This document shows, piece after piece, positions 22,900 through 31,764 of a stretch of 32,884 nucleotides of DNA. The notes beneath the pieces are model-generated. The model saw nothing but the letters and a program-made list of their open reading frames with translations, was not told where the DNA came from and made no database searches. Location: positions 1 to 32,884 of the IMG/VR virus record IMGVR_UViG_3300031997_000039, one strand, 5' to 3'. The stretch comes from a virus. Each line of letters opens with the position of its first letter. Within the stretch, counting starts at the first letter, position 1. Position numbers and translations under genes: made by a program.

Positions 22900-23279
22900 T
22901 TAAACTTAAACAGTTAATTTTTGAAACAATTGAAGAAAAAGATATAACTGTATTATCTACCTCTCAAAGTGTATCTATTATGCATAGATTGGGTCTTGGT
23001 CCCACAAGAAATTCGGTTGTAAGTATAGATAGGATTGACGGTAATAGGTGGTGGGTGGCAAGAGCATTGGTTGGTGATAGAAATTCTAGGGGGCAAGGCA
23101 TTGGAAGTTATCTATTACAAAAAGCTGTGGCGGAAGTTCTTAAACAAGACGCTGACGCAAATATTTTAGTTGAACCGGGTGGATACGACGGTAACACCGA
23201 AGAACAAATCAACTTCTACAAGAAGAATGGATTTGTTGAACATCCAGAATATGAAGGTTCGCTGGTGTATAAAAAGTAA
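22896..23279 (+). CDS. GNAT-family N-acetyltransferase with leader
   Basis: 127 residues from ATG 22896, which overlaps the previous stop as ATGA and gives the leader MIKLKQLIFE ending I-F-E (8-10). An ATG nine bases upstream is less likely. The acetyl-CoA pyrophosphate loop is R65-G-Q-G-I-G70, followed by a helix, and motif B is N-F-Y-K-K-N-G-F-V-E (106-115). The domain is close to the minimum GNAT size. GNAT enzymes acetylate amines on proteins, small molecules or aminoacyl-tRNA; the target is unknown. Two more GNAT-like domains lie in the minus-strand polyprotein. Confidence 0.8.
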   Translation: MIKLKQLIFETIEEKDITVLSTSQSVSIMHRLGLGPTRNSVVSIDRIDGNRWWVARALVGDRNSRGQGIGSYLLQKAVAEVLKQDADANILVEPGGYDGNTEEQINFYKKNGFVEHPEYEGSLVYKK

Positions 23280-23284
23280 AACAT

Positions 23285-24265
23285 ATGGCATGGACAGGCG
23301 ACCCAAAAAATCCAGTTCCTAATATCGGAAATGTAAAAACCGATTTAAGTCAGACGGTTGTACAACAGTCGGATAATCTCAGTGAGAAGAAGGCTAATGT
23401 TAATCGTGCTGAACAGGTGCGTCGTGACACCGACAAAAATAAAAACAATACGGTTACATTGCTTGATATTGACACTGCCATAATGACGCAGTTGGAAAAA
23501 CTTCAATTTACTGTAATAGACGAAGGAAATAAAATCATCGTTCCATCATATTATGCTTCTCCAGAAAAATGGAAATCTATACAAAGTGATGGTGTTATTC
23601 GTGATTATAATGGTAAATTGATTTTACCTGCCATAGTATTTCAAAGAACTTCATCAGAAAAAGATGCAACTATGTTGATGTTCAATCGTTATTTGAATTA
23701 TCCTGTAATGAGACAATATTCCGAAAAGAATCGTTACACAAGATTTAGTAATTTAGTTGGTCAAAATATTCCTGTTCGTGAAGTTTATGATGTAGTTATG
23801 CCTGACCATATGTTGTTCACATATCATTTCATCGTATGGACGGAATATGTAGAACAGATGAACACTATAATAGAACGATTTAATTTTGAAACGGAAGATT
23901 ATTGGGGAAATGCCAGAGGTCTTAGGTTTAGAACTAAGATTGAGTCTTTTTCTCACACGATAGAACTTCAAGTAGAACAAGATAGAATGGTTAAAACGGA
24001 GTTTGACTTGATGGTTAACGGTTATTTATTGCCTGACATGAATTACAATCTTGCTGACGGTAAAATGACCACTCAGAAATGGTTTAGTCCAAAGAAAATA
24101 GTTATGGGAACAGAAGTTGTTGCGTCTTCATTTGACCTTAATGCGTTGGATAAAAATAGAGAAAAATGGAGAAGTCAACGATATCCAAACTTGCCGGCGG
24201 ATGAAATAATACCAGCGACACCAGTTGTATTAGGAAATCCTTTGAATACATCTGGCTCTATCTAA
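23285..24265 (+). CDS. gp15: Tail terminator / sheath stabiliser, gp15-like
   Basis: 326 residues. Segments follow T4 gp15 in order: V-P-S-Y-Y-A-S (86-92) against I-T-Y-A-S; L-P-A-I-V-F-Q-R (114-121) against L-P-R-I; F-I-V-W-T-E-Y-V-E-Q-M-N-T-I-I-E (182-197) against I-F-T-R-Y-E-D-D-M-F-Q-I-V-E; and E-F-D-L-M-V-N-G-Y-L-L-P (239-250) against T-F-E-V-N-G-W-M-Y-P-P. gp15 caps the contractile tail tube and sheath and binds the neck. This is the best-supported evidence that the virus is a myovirus. The charged N-terminal 55 residues have no T4 counterpart that I recall. It has no cargo leader. Confidence 0.75.
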   Translation: MAWTGDPKNPVPNIGNVKTDLSQTVVQQSDNLSEKKANVNRAEQVRRDTDKNKNNTVTLLDIDTAIMTQLEKLQFTVIDEGNKIIVPSYYASPEKWKSIQSDGVIRDYNGKLILPAIVFQRTSSEKDATMLMFNRYLNYPVMRQYSEKNRYTRFSNLVGQNIPVREVYDVVMPDHMLFTYHFIVWTEYVEQMNTIIERFNFETEDYWGNARGLRFRTKIESFSHTIELQVEQDRMVKTEFDLMVNGYLLPDMNYNLADGKMTTQKWFSPKKIVMGTEVVASSFDLNALDKNREKWRSQRYPNLPADEIIPATPVVLGNPLNTSGSI

Positions 24266-24282
24266 CCATAAATCTTAATGTT

Positions 24283-24296
24283 CCTATATTTATAGG
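24283..24296 (+). promoter_or_regulatory. TATATTTAT element inside a perfect inverted repeat
   Basis: CCTATA-TT-TATAGG is a perfect 6-bp inverted repeat around two bases, containing TATATTTAT (24285-24293). It lies in the 50-base gap between gene 15 and the 2090-aa fibre gene, 22 bases before the ATG, with AAAGG as ribosome site. It could be a promoter, an operator-like site, or both. Confidence 0.45.
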
Positions 24297-24315
24297 GGAC
24301 AATAAAGGTAAATAG

Positions 24316-27300
24316 ATGCCGATTACTAATACAAATCCACAGCCGAAAGATGTTGTAATTTTACAACGTGATGCCACAAATACGTATTATGGTGAAACTC
24401 ACATTTCGGCATCCGAAGTAATTCTTCATATTGATGCTTCGGGAAATTTAAATGCCGATAAATCTGCGTCTTTTTATACTCTTTATCCACCACCAACCAC
24501 ATTCGCTAATGCAGCAATATCAGCATCTTGGGCTAGTCAATCACTTAGTACATCTTTCTTTATAACAACCGACAATCCTTTGCCAGTTGACCAAAGAACG
24601 GTTGTGGTAGATACTACGGCTCGTGATGCAATTCCTCTTGGTGATAGATACCTTGGATTGAGAGTTTGGGTTACAAATGACAGTAAAGAATACACTCTAA
24701 TTGGTGGAACAAACAACGCATTTTGGCAACAAACTCCAATTTCTGCTAGCTTTGCTCAAAATTCATATTTTTCCGTGACAGCCTCTCACGCTTTAAATGG
24801 CGGCGGCGGAGGTTCTAATTTGGTGGGAAGTAACAATTACGTAGGGTATTGGTGGAATAATGTGCCTACTACTGGCAGTTTGATTTATGTAAACGATGAC
24901 AATGTAGGCATAAATACACCAAATCCTATAGCGAATGATACATTTACAATTACAGAAGTAAGTAATTCAAATGTTTTATGGACGCCTACGCTTTTGGGTA
25001 GTGATAGTCCTAGATTGTGGTATAGAGCTGATGCTATTACAGACATTTCTGCCAGTCTTTTAAACTTATGGCCCGATTCCACACCAAACTTAAACCATGC
25101 TACCGCGTCTGCTGCTACTTCAAGGCCGGTGTTGGTTTACAATGTTCTTAATGGTTATCCCGCCGTTAGATTTGACGGAACAAATGACCAGATGCGTTGT
25201 CTTGTTCCTACTTCTGTAAGTTGTAGTGCATTGACAGCGTTCGTGGTAGCCAAGGTAACGTCTTATGCTCCTACTGTTACAAACGCAAATGTAGGAACAA
25301 TTTTTGGTAATAGTCACGTTGGTAATAATAGAGACATTGTAGTTGGTGAACGTTTTGATGGTGGAACTTCAAGATTTACTTGGACTCTTCACACCGAAGA
25401 TGCAGTTTCAAGTTTTGATACGGAAACTCCCATTAATCCATACAACGCTAAAACAGGTGAATGGTATATCAATACCGTAATTGTAAATGGCGGTGCAAGT
25501 TCAACAACAATTTATTTGAGCGGTTCTGCTTCTGGTTCAGGAGTATCAGCCCAATCTACAAACTTAGATTTGAAAGATTTGTGTATTGGTTGGGAATCTT
25601 CATCTAATCAACCGTTTAATGGTGATATAGCTGAAATCATTATCATAACTTCATCCATATCAGCTGGCGACCAATCAAGGGTTGAAGGATATTTGGCTTG
25701 GAAGTATGGATTGGTGCAAAGTTTGCCTACAGCACATACCTATAAAACATCCATGCCTATACCTCTTGGTGGCGGCAATATTCAAGTATGGAAAGATATA
25801 AACAGAAATGTTGTAGGATTCTTTAGTGGTAGTGGAATACTATACGCCACATCTTCTTTTGCTATTAGTGCTTCGTGGGCACCCGGCTCAGCAGGCTCAT
25901 CAACCTCTGCATCTTGGGCAAGTCAATCGTTGAGTTCGAGTCAAGCTATATCATCTTCATATGCTTTGACCGCCTCAAGTGCGGTAAATGCTTATCAGGC
26001 CGTATCTGCAAGTTGGGCACCACCACTCCCAAGTGACTATGCTATATCAGCTTCTTGGGCCTCAGAATCGTTCTGGGCCTCATCGGCATCCTTTGCATCA
26101 TCATCGTTATTTGCACGTTCTGCATCGTGGGCTAGTAAATCTTTTTCTGCCGATACAGCATCATGGGCAAGTCAATCATTAAGTTCAAGCAATTCTTTAA
26201 CGTCATCATTTGCATTGACGGCTTCTTTCGCCACCAATTTGAATCCTAATGCTGTATCTGCATCTTGGGCAAGTCAATCGTTGAGTTCAAGTTTCGCTAT
26301 TACTGCATCTTTCTCATTGAATGTAAATCCTAATGCTCTTTCCGCATCTTGGGCAAGCGCATCATTTGTTGCCACATCGGCATCTTTTGCTTCACGGTCA
26401 TTCTTTTCTACATCTGCGTCTTTTGCTTCTGTATCAATTAGTGCATCGTGGGCGCCGCCAATACCAAGTGATTTTGCTGTATCAGCATCTTGGGCCTCAG
26501 AGTCTTTTTGGGCTACCACCGCGTCATTTGCTAGTAAATCTTTTATATCAGTAACATCATCATTTGCTAGTAAATCGTTCGCTGCTGATTCAGCCTCTTG
26601 GGCATCACGTTCTTTAAGTGCATCATTTGCAATAAGTGCTTCTTGGTCGCCACCACAGTTTAATAGCTTTGCTGAATCTGCTTCGTGGGCAAGTTTTTCA
26701 TTGAGTGCATCATGGGCACCTACCTTTGGAATTGTTGGAACTAACAACTATCTTCCAAAATGGCAGAATAACAGTCTTACTGAAACCAGTTCTGTATTTG
26801 ATACAGGAGTAGGCGTAGGCATTCGTGCTACAGGGTCACAAATAGATGCAACATTGACTGTCAAAGCATTTTCATCATCTAGTAACATTCTTTGGAGTCC
26901 GTTTTACGCAACCGTTCCAATGAGAGTATGGTTGCGTGGTGATGATATAACAGGGTCACAAAGTTCATCCGTATCTCTATGGCCTGATACAGGTTCTTAT
27001 GGAAATTACTTTACTCAATCTACGGCTGGTAATCAACCGGCTTTATACACATCATCAATCAACGGACACAGTGTTGTTCACTTTGATGGTACAAATGATA
27101 GGTTGAGTGCTATATCAGGAAGTACATCAATATCTCAATCATCGTTGTGTGTATTTGCTGTAGTCAAGCCACAAACATTTCCAGTTTCACCGTCAGCTTT
27201 TTCAAACGGCACCGTGATTGCTAATGGACATTCTGGTAATTCCAGAGATTTTACATTAGGACCAAGAATTTTCAGTGGTGTTCCTGAATGGAATATGTAT

Positions 27301-30300
27301 AATGAATCAGGAACTACAACTTATGACATAAATGCTTTGGCAAATATTTCTCGTTCTTGGTATATTGTCAACGGTAATGTTAATTCTAATAATTCAATTC
27401 TAACCGTTTACATAAATAATGCTGCTACAAGTTCTGGTGTTGTTAATGGTTCAAATGACATGGATCTTCGTGATTTGTTTGTTGGATTTGAACCTAACTT
27501 CGGGCAACCATTTAGTGGAGAAATTGCTGAAATCATTATTACGAACCAAAACATTAGTTCTGATGAACAACGTAAAATGGAAGGTTATTTGGCTTGGAAA
27601 TATGCACTAACTTCAAGTTTACCACTTGACCACCAATACATAAACGTTGCTCCTTATGTTTTAGATTCTAGTACAATTCAATCTTGGAAAAATTTTACAT
27701 CTGATACCGTTGCTTTTGTCAGTAGTAGTGGTCTATATTTTGGTACAGCTAGTTGGGCGTATAATTCTACATCCGCATCATGGGCGCCTCCATCAGGTGT
27801 AACGGCGTTTTCAATATCATCCTCTTGGGCCAGTCAATCTTTAAGTTCAAGTTATGCTGTGACGGCTTCTTATGCTTTAATAGCTATAGGACCGGGTACA
27901 CCAAAGTATTTTACAACGTGGGTTACAAGTGGTTCATTGTCGGATACAAGTTCTTTGTATGAAACAGGAAGTAAAGTGGGTCTTGGAACTATAGCCCCAT
28001 CAGGCAGTTTAACCATATTTTTAAGTAATACAAATGCCTTTACTACAGCAACAGACCATATAACATTGGTTAATCCAAGTCTTACTGGTCAAACACATAT
28101 CACATCCATCATCAGCGGTTCAAACAGTTTGGCTGGTAGATGGAGAACCGATTATCTAAAACAAGTAGTATATGTTTCATATGCTAATGCTGTAAGTGCT
28201 GGTCATTATTTTCTTGTAAATGGTGATACGGATGTTGGTTCGACAAAAGCAAAAATAACCATTGGTGGTATTAGAATTGGACAAAACGTTGTTAGTGATA
28301 CTCCTACTGCTTTATTACATTTGGCGGGTGGCGATGGAACTGCAACAAGAGGTCAGATGAAGTGGGATTCAAGTACTCTATTAACTGTTCCAGAAGCAGG
28401 TGTTGTAGAATTCAATACTGATAAGTGGTTTTGTACAATTAATACAGGTACAGCTAGAAAAGAATTTGCTATAAATGATATAACGATGCCTTCTGGTTCG
28501 GTTGTTGTTACTACAACCAATGGAAGATTGACGGTAGTTACAGGTTCGGGTGTATGGAATATTACATCAAGTTATTCTACTAGCGCATCATTTTCCAACA
28601 ATACTACGATTACTTGGCCTATTCCGGGTTGGTATCAACTTCAACTTTCGGAATCACGATTGGGTGCTACCGCTAGAACCGCATCATCAACTTTTTATGG
28701 TGCGGCTGGTGCAATGGTGAGTGGAACGGTGTATGTTTTTGGTGGTTATAGTGGCGCAGCGGCACTTGGTACAATTTGGACTTCATCAGTCGGTGATGGT
28801 GGTCAAATTACCGTAGCTACAGGCAAAACTTTACCTATACCAGTTTTACAAACCAATTGTATTCGTTTGGGTAATAGTCTTTATCTTTTCGGTGGTGCTA
28901 TTGATAACGTAGGAACTCCAACATCTTCAATTCAAACCGCATCTTTAGATGATCCTACTACTTGGGTTGCTACCGGTTCGTTGCCATTTAATCTAAGTAA
29001 TCATAACACGGTTGTTATTAATGACAATCAAGAATTGTGGATTTTCGGTGGTCTTACTTCTTCGGGAAGTGCAGTATTTTCAGCGTCGTTGTATGCTACG
29101 GCTAGTAATCCTTTATCATGGTCTATTGTTCCTGTAACTTGGTTTGGTGGTGGAGGATATCAGTCAACGATTGCAGGTAATGCCGCCGTTCTTGGTGATA
29201 AAATTTGTGCGTTTGGTGGGTTTAACGGGTCTGGATTCAATAACGTAAATACATCGGTTTATACATCATCCGTTCAAAATCCGTCAGCGTGGGGTGTGGC
29301 TAATATTGGTATTAATCCGGGATGTGCTTACATAAACAACAGTGGTGTTGTAATTGGAAATTATTACTACAATTTTGGTGGATATAACGGAAGTATAATT
29401 TCTTCAAAAATCAATAGAGCACAAATAAGTAATCCGGGTGGATATGCAAGTACACTGTTTAGTAACTCATTTAATGACCATTCACAAGTAGCTATTGTAT
29501 CAGGAAGTAAACTGTTGTTGTATGGTGGATTTACTTCGACGGGAAGTATTGCAACAAATAGAATTCAATCCGCATCAATTCTTGATTTAGGTGTTCAAGC
29601 ACTTGCTGATGAAACAACAGTGTTTCAAAACATGTCGTGGTCTTACGCGGCCAATTATTTCTTGCCATCTATTACACAATCAATGTCTGCATCATGGGCC
29701 GTAAACTCTTCCATGTCATTGTTTGTAAATATCAATTTAGCAACAGGTTCTAGCATTTACTACATTCCATTTGTAACTGGTAGTGGATTTCAGAGACTTT
29801 ATATTGATAGTGGAAGTAATCTTACATATAATCCAGCAACGGATGCTATAACTGTTCCAGCGGTTTCTTCGAGTTTATTTGGAACGGCGTCATGGGCATT
29901 GAATACTTTGAATGTTCTTCAAGCTGTAAGTGCAAGTTATGCTTCTTTTGCTCAATTAGCTTTTATAGCTACATCATCAATATCTGCTTCTTGGGCGTCG
30001 GCTTCATTATTTGCATCATTTGCAATAAGTGCTTCGTTTGCAAGTCAATCCATCAGCGCATCGTGGGCACCACCAGTTCCGAGTGACTATGCTATATCAG
30101 CATCATTTGCCTCAGAATCATTCTGGGCCACGTCAGCATCGTTCGCTTCACGGTCAATTAGTTCATCATTCTCATCAGTAGCACTTTCATCAAGTTATGC
30201 AGTTACGGCTTCTTGGGTGCCTATTGGTAGGTCTGTGGTATTATGTTCAGCATTTTCACCAACCACAACCGGCGGCGACGCGGCGGAAGTTATAGTTCCG

Positions 30301-30588
30301 TTTAATCCACAAAATAACACTGTAATATCATGGAGTGTAAAACGATTGTCTATTAGAGCACAATCCGTAGAATCCATTACATCATCCATCAATATAGAAA
30401 AATCATCGGTTGTGGGTGCTTTTTCTGCTTCGTTGATTGGTTCGGTTTCATTGCCTAGTAGTTCTTATGAAAATTATGCGACAGGAACCTTTACAACTAC
30501 CGTAAGCGGAGATAAATTGAGATTCAATGTAACAACTCTAGGAACTGCACAAAATTGGACGGTTATTGCAGAATTATCCAATGCTTAA
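24316..30588 (+). CDS. Giant fibre protein (2090 aa) with two LamG-like domains and a Kelch-type propeller
   Basis: AAAGG precedes the ATG by seven bases. Domains in order: N-terminal region (1-225); LamG/concanavalin-like domain 1 (about 230-470), with L-W-Y-R-A-D-A, W-P-D-S, R-F-D-G-T-N-D and E-G-Y-L-A-W-K-Y; SASWA repeats (514-805); LamG-like domain 2 (about 868-1098) with the same signatures; short repeats (1144-1190); a domain with M-K-W-D-S-S-T-L-L...P-E-A-G-V-V-E-F (1330-1375); and a beta-propeller (about 1462-1758) with six [VL]-x-x-[FY]-G-G blade signatures. More repeats (1858-1970) and a beta-rich C-terminus follow. LamG-like and Kelch folds commonly bind carbohydrate or protein, so a multivalent adhesin is likely. 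Its place on the virion is unknown. Confidence 0.85.
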   Translation: MPITNTNPQPKDVVILQRDATNTYYGETHISASEVILHIDASGNLNADKSASFYTLYPPPTTFANAAISASWASQSLSTSFFITTDNPLPVDQRTVVVDTTARDAIPLGDRYLGLRVWVTNDSKEYTLIGGTNNAFWQQTPISASFAQNSYFSVTASHALNGGGGGSNLVGSNNYVGYWWNNVPTTGSLIYVNDDNVGINTPNPIANDTFTITEVSNSNVLWTPTLLGSDSPRLWYRADAITDISASLLNLWPDSTPNLNHATASAATSRPVLVYNVLNGYPAVRFDGTNDQMRCLVPTSVSCSALTAFVVAKVTSYAPTVTNANVGTIFGNSHVGNNRDIVVGERFDGGTSRFTWTLHTEDAVSSFDTETPINPYNAKTGEWYINTVIVNGGASSTTIYLSGSASGSGVSAQSTNLDLKDLCIGWESSSNQPFNGDIAEIIIITSSISAGDQSRVEGYLAWKYGLVQSLPTAHTYKTSMPIPLGGGNIQVWKDINRNVVGFFSGSGILYATSSFAISASWAPGSAGSSTSASWASQSLSSSQAISSSYALTASSAVNAYQAVSASWAPPLPSDYAISASWASESFWASSASFASSSLFARSASWASKSFSADTASWASQSLSSSNSLTSSFALTASFATNLNPNAVSASWASQSLSSSFAITASFSLNVNPNALSASWASASFVATSASFASRSFFSTSASFASVSISASWAPPIPSDFAVSASWASESFWATTASFASKSFISVTSSFASKSFAADSASWASRSLSASFAISASWSPPQFNSFAESASWASFSLSASWAPTFGIVGTNNYLPKWQNNSLTETSSVFDTGVGVGIRATGSQIDATLTVKAFSSSSNILWSPFYATVPMRVWLRGDDITGSQSSSVSLWPDTGSYGNYFTQSTAGNQPALYTSSINGHSVVHFDGTNDRLSAISGSTSISQSSLCVFAVVKPQTFPVSPSAFSNGTVIANGHSGNSRDFTLGPRIFSGVPEWNMYNESGTTTYDINALANISRSWYIVNGNVNSNNSILTVYINNAATSSGVVNGSNDMDLRDLFVGFEPNFGQPFSGEIAEIIITNQNISSDEQRKMEGYLAWKYALTSSLPLDHQYINVAPYVLDSSTIQSWKNFTSDTVAFVSSSGLYFGTASWAYNSTSASWAPPSGVTAFSISSSWASQSLSSSYAVTASYALIAIGPGTPKYFTTWVTSGSLSDTSSLYETGSKVGLGTIAPSGSLTIFLSNTNAFTTATDHITLVNPSLTGQTHITSIISGSNSLAGRWRTDYLKQVVYVSYANAVSAGHYFLVNGDTDVGSTKAKITIGGIRIGQNVVSDTPTALLHLAGGDGTATRGQMKWDSSTLLTVPEAGVVEFNTDKWFCTINTGTARKEFAINDITMPSGSVVVTTTNGRLTVVTGSGVWNITSSYSTSASFSNNTTITWPIPGWYQLQLSESRLGATARTASSTFYGAAGAMVSGTVYVFGGYSGAAALGTIWTSSVGDGGQITVATGKTLPIPVLQTNCIRLGNSLYLFGGAIDNVGTPTSSIQTASLDDPTTWVATGSLPFNLSNHNTVVINDNQELWIFGGLTSSGSAVFSASLYATASNPLSWSIVPVTWFGGGGYQSTIAGNAAVLGDKICAFGGFNGSGFNNVNTSVYTSSVQNPSAWGVANIGINPGCAYINNSGVVIGNYYYNFGGYNGSIISSKINRAQISNPGGYASTLFSNSFNDHSQVAIVSGSKLLLYGGFTSTGSIATNRIQSASILDLGVQALADETTVFQNMSWSYAANYFLPSITQSMSASWAVNSSMSLFVNINLATGSSIYYIPFVTGSGFQRLYIDSGSNLTYNPATDAITVPAVSSSLFGTASWALNTLNVLQAVSASYASFAQLAFIATSSISASWASASLFASFAISASFASQSISASWAPPVPSDYAISASFASESFWATSASFASRSISSSFSSVALSSSYAVTASWVPIGRSVVLCSAFSPTTTGGDAAEVIVPFNPQNNTVISWSVKRLSIRAQSVESITSSINIEKSSVVGAFSASLIGSVSLPSSSYENYATGTFTTTVSGDKLRFNVTTLGTAQNWTVIAELSNA
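25009..25710 (+). repeat. LamG-like domain, copy 1 (coding)
   Basis: Encodes the first of two paralogous jelly-roll domains within one protein. Shared signatures are L-W-x-R-x-D-x-I, W-P-D, F-D-G-T-N-D, a G-x-I-A-E-I-I-I strand and E-G-Y-L-A-W-K-Y. Confidence 0.75.
25850..26727 (+). repeat. SASWA repeats between the LamG-like domains
   Basis: Long Ser/Ala/Trp repeat block containing two copies of the P-P-[LI]-P-S-D-[YF]-A-[IV]-S plus W-A-S-E-S-F-W-A cassette also found in the fibre genes at 2677 and 9232. Confidence 0.8.
26914..27610 (+). repeat. LamG-like domain, copy 2 (coding)
   Basis: Second jelly-roll copy, diverged from copy 1 but keeping W-L-R-G-D-D-I, W-P-D-T-G, F-D-G-T-N-D-R, A-E-I-I-I and E-G-Y-L-A-W-K-Y in the same order and spacing. 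Confidence 0.75.
28700..29590 (+). repeat. Six Kelch-type blades (coding)
   Basis: Six blade signatures occur in order: V-Y-V-F-G-G-Y, L-Y-L-F-G-G-A, L-W-I-F-G-G-L, I-C-A-F-G-G-F, Y-Y-N-F-G-G-Y and L-L-L-Y-G-G-F. The spacing of about 45-60 residues fits one six-bladed beta-propeller. Confidence 0.75.
29880..30215 (+). repeat. SASWA repeats, C-terminal block of the 2090-aa fibre
   Basis: Encodes further Ser-Ala-Ser-[WF]-Ala repeats and a third copy in this gene of the P-P-V-P-S-D-Y-A-I-S plus F-A-S-E-S-F-W-A cassette, just before the C-terminal beta domain. Confidence 0.8.
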
Positions 30589-30649
30589 TGAAAATAAAAA
30601 ATCTAAAACTTTTTATAACAGAATATGTATAACCAAAAGATAAGATAAT

Positions 30650-31759
30650 ATGCCATCATCACAATTTACAATTTACACTTCATCTGACCCACAAGGACCG
30701 GGTCCAATGAACGGTGCTACAGGGTCTTTGATAAACGTCCTTGATTATGTATTGGTCGGTGGATATGGAACCGGGTCGTATTTTAAACAGGGAGCCGGTT
30801 GGAGTAAACCATTAACAAACGTATCTGGAACTCTTAACGGGCCGTCATTATTGGCTGCCTATAAACAAGCATCGGGGTCTAAATTATCTTTGTTTGTAAA
30901 TGATGCAGGAGCAAATGCTACTTCTTTGGGAAAAGAAGCTTGGATTTGTGGATTTGAACTTATAACAAGTTTAACAAATCCAACAAGTGGTTCAGGATTT
31001 GTTTATTCAGGTTCTTATGGCAATGGATTTGGATTTGGACAATTTCCATTTCCCGGTCAACAATTAAATAGTGGACACGTTGTTTGGAGAAAATCTTCTG
31101 CTGCTGATACAACCCCTAGACAATGGATTATTGCAGCCGATTCTAGCACAATGTATCTTTGGGTACTTACATTGGATACCACGGCATATTATCATGGAAT
31201 GTTTGGTGATATCTTTTCATTAAGAGGCACAAATGACATATACAGGTGTTTAGTAATGGGTCGTTTTACGGAAAATACTAGTGTAACTCTTAACAACGAT
31301 ATGACTGGTTTGATTGCTACTGGTGCGTCCATTGGTGCTGGCAGTGTTGGTGGAACCAGTATAGGTACCGCACAGCCCGGATGTTGGATAGCTAGAAGTA
31401 TGTCAGGAACAGGAGGAAGCACCGGAATAACTAAAAAAGGAGATCCAACCACTTCGAGCGCGGTGGACCAGACAACAGCAGATACCACATCTATGACGGG
31501 AGTGTTGCAAACACCGAACGGGTCAGATAATTCAATATACATCACACCATTACAAATAATAGAACCAAGTGGTATATGTTATCGTGGAAGAATGAGAGGA
31601 ATATATCAAATTAATCATCCAATTGCTAATTTTACTGATGGACAAAATATCACCGCGGGTGGTGATTATTCTGGAAAAACGTTGATGGTAATTAAACCGA
31701 CAACTGACGGTCTTGGACTTTGGTTGTTAGAAACCTCAAATACAGTAGAAACTAATTAA
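30650..31759 (+). CDS. Virion-type beta-rich protein, tandem paralogue 1
   Basis: 369 residues. It starts S-S-Q-F-T-I-Y-T-S-S-D and contains G-P-G-P-M-N-G-x-T-G-S-L-I, G-Y-G-T-G-S-Y-F-K-x-x-A-G-W-S-K-P and K-Q-A-S-G-S-K-L-S-L-F-V-N-D. It later has R-Q-W-I-I-A-A-D-S-S-T-M-Y-L-W. The next gene and the partial one after it share this plan. I recall proteins of this type encoded near phage tail-fibre and baseplate genes, without a defined function. It has no SASWA repeats, leader, signal peptide or membrane segment. It follows the giant fibre after 61 bases, in which I see no clear promoter. A small fibre, decoration or baseplate part is plausible. Confidence 0.75.
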   Translation: MPSSQFTIYTSSDPQGPGPMNGATGSLINVLDYVLVGGYGTGSYFKQGAGWSKPLTNVSGTLNGPSLLAAYKQASGSKLSLFVNDAGANATSLGKEAWICGFELITSLTNPTSGSGFVYSGSYGNGFGFGQFPFPGQQLNSGHVVWRKSSAADTTPRQWIIAADSSTMYLWVLTLDTTAYYHGMFGDIFSLRGTNDIYRCLVMGRFTENTSVTLNNDMTGLIATGASIGAGSVGGTSIGTAQPGCWIARSMSGTGGSTGITKKGDPTTSSAVDQTTADTTSMTGVLQTPNGSDNSIYITPLQIIEPSGICYRGRMRGIYQINHPIANFTDGQNITAGGDYSGKTLMVIKPTTDGLGLWLLETSNTVETN

Positions 31760-31764
31760 GTTTT

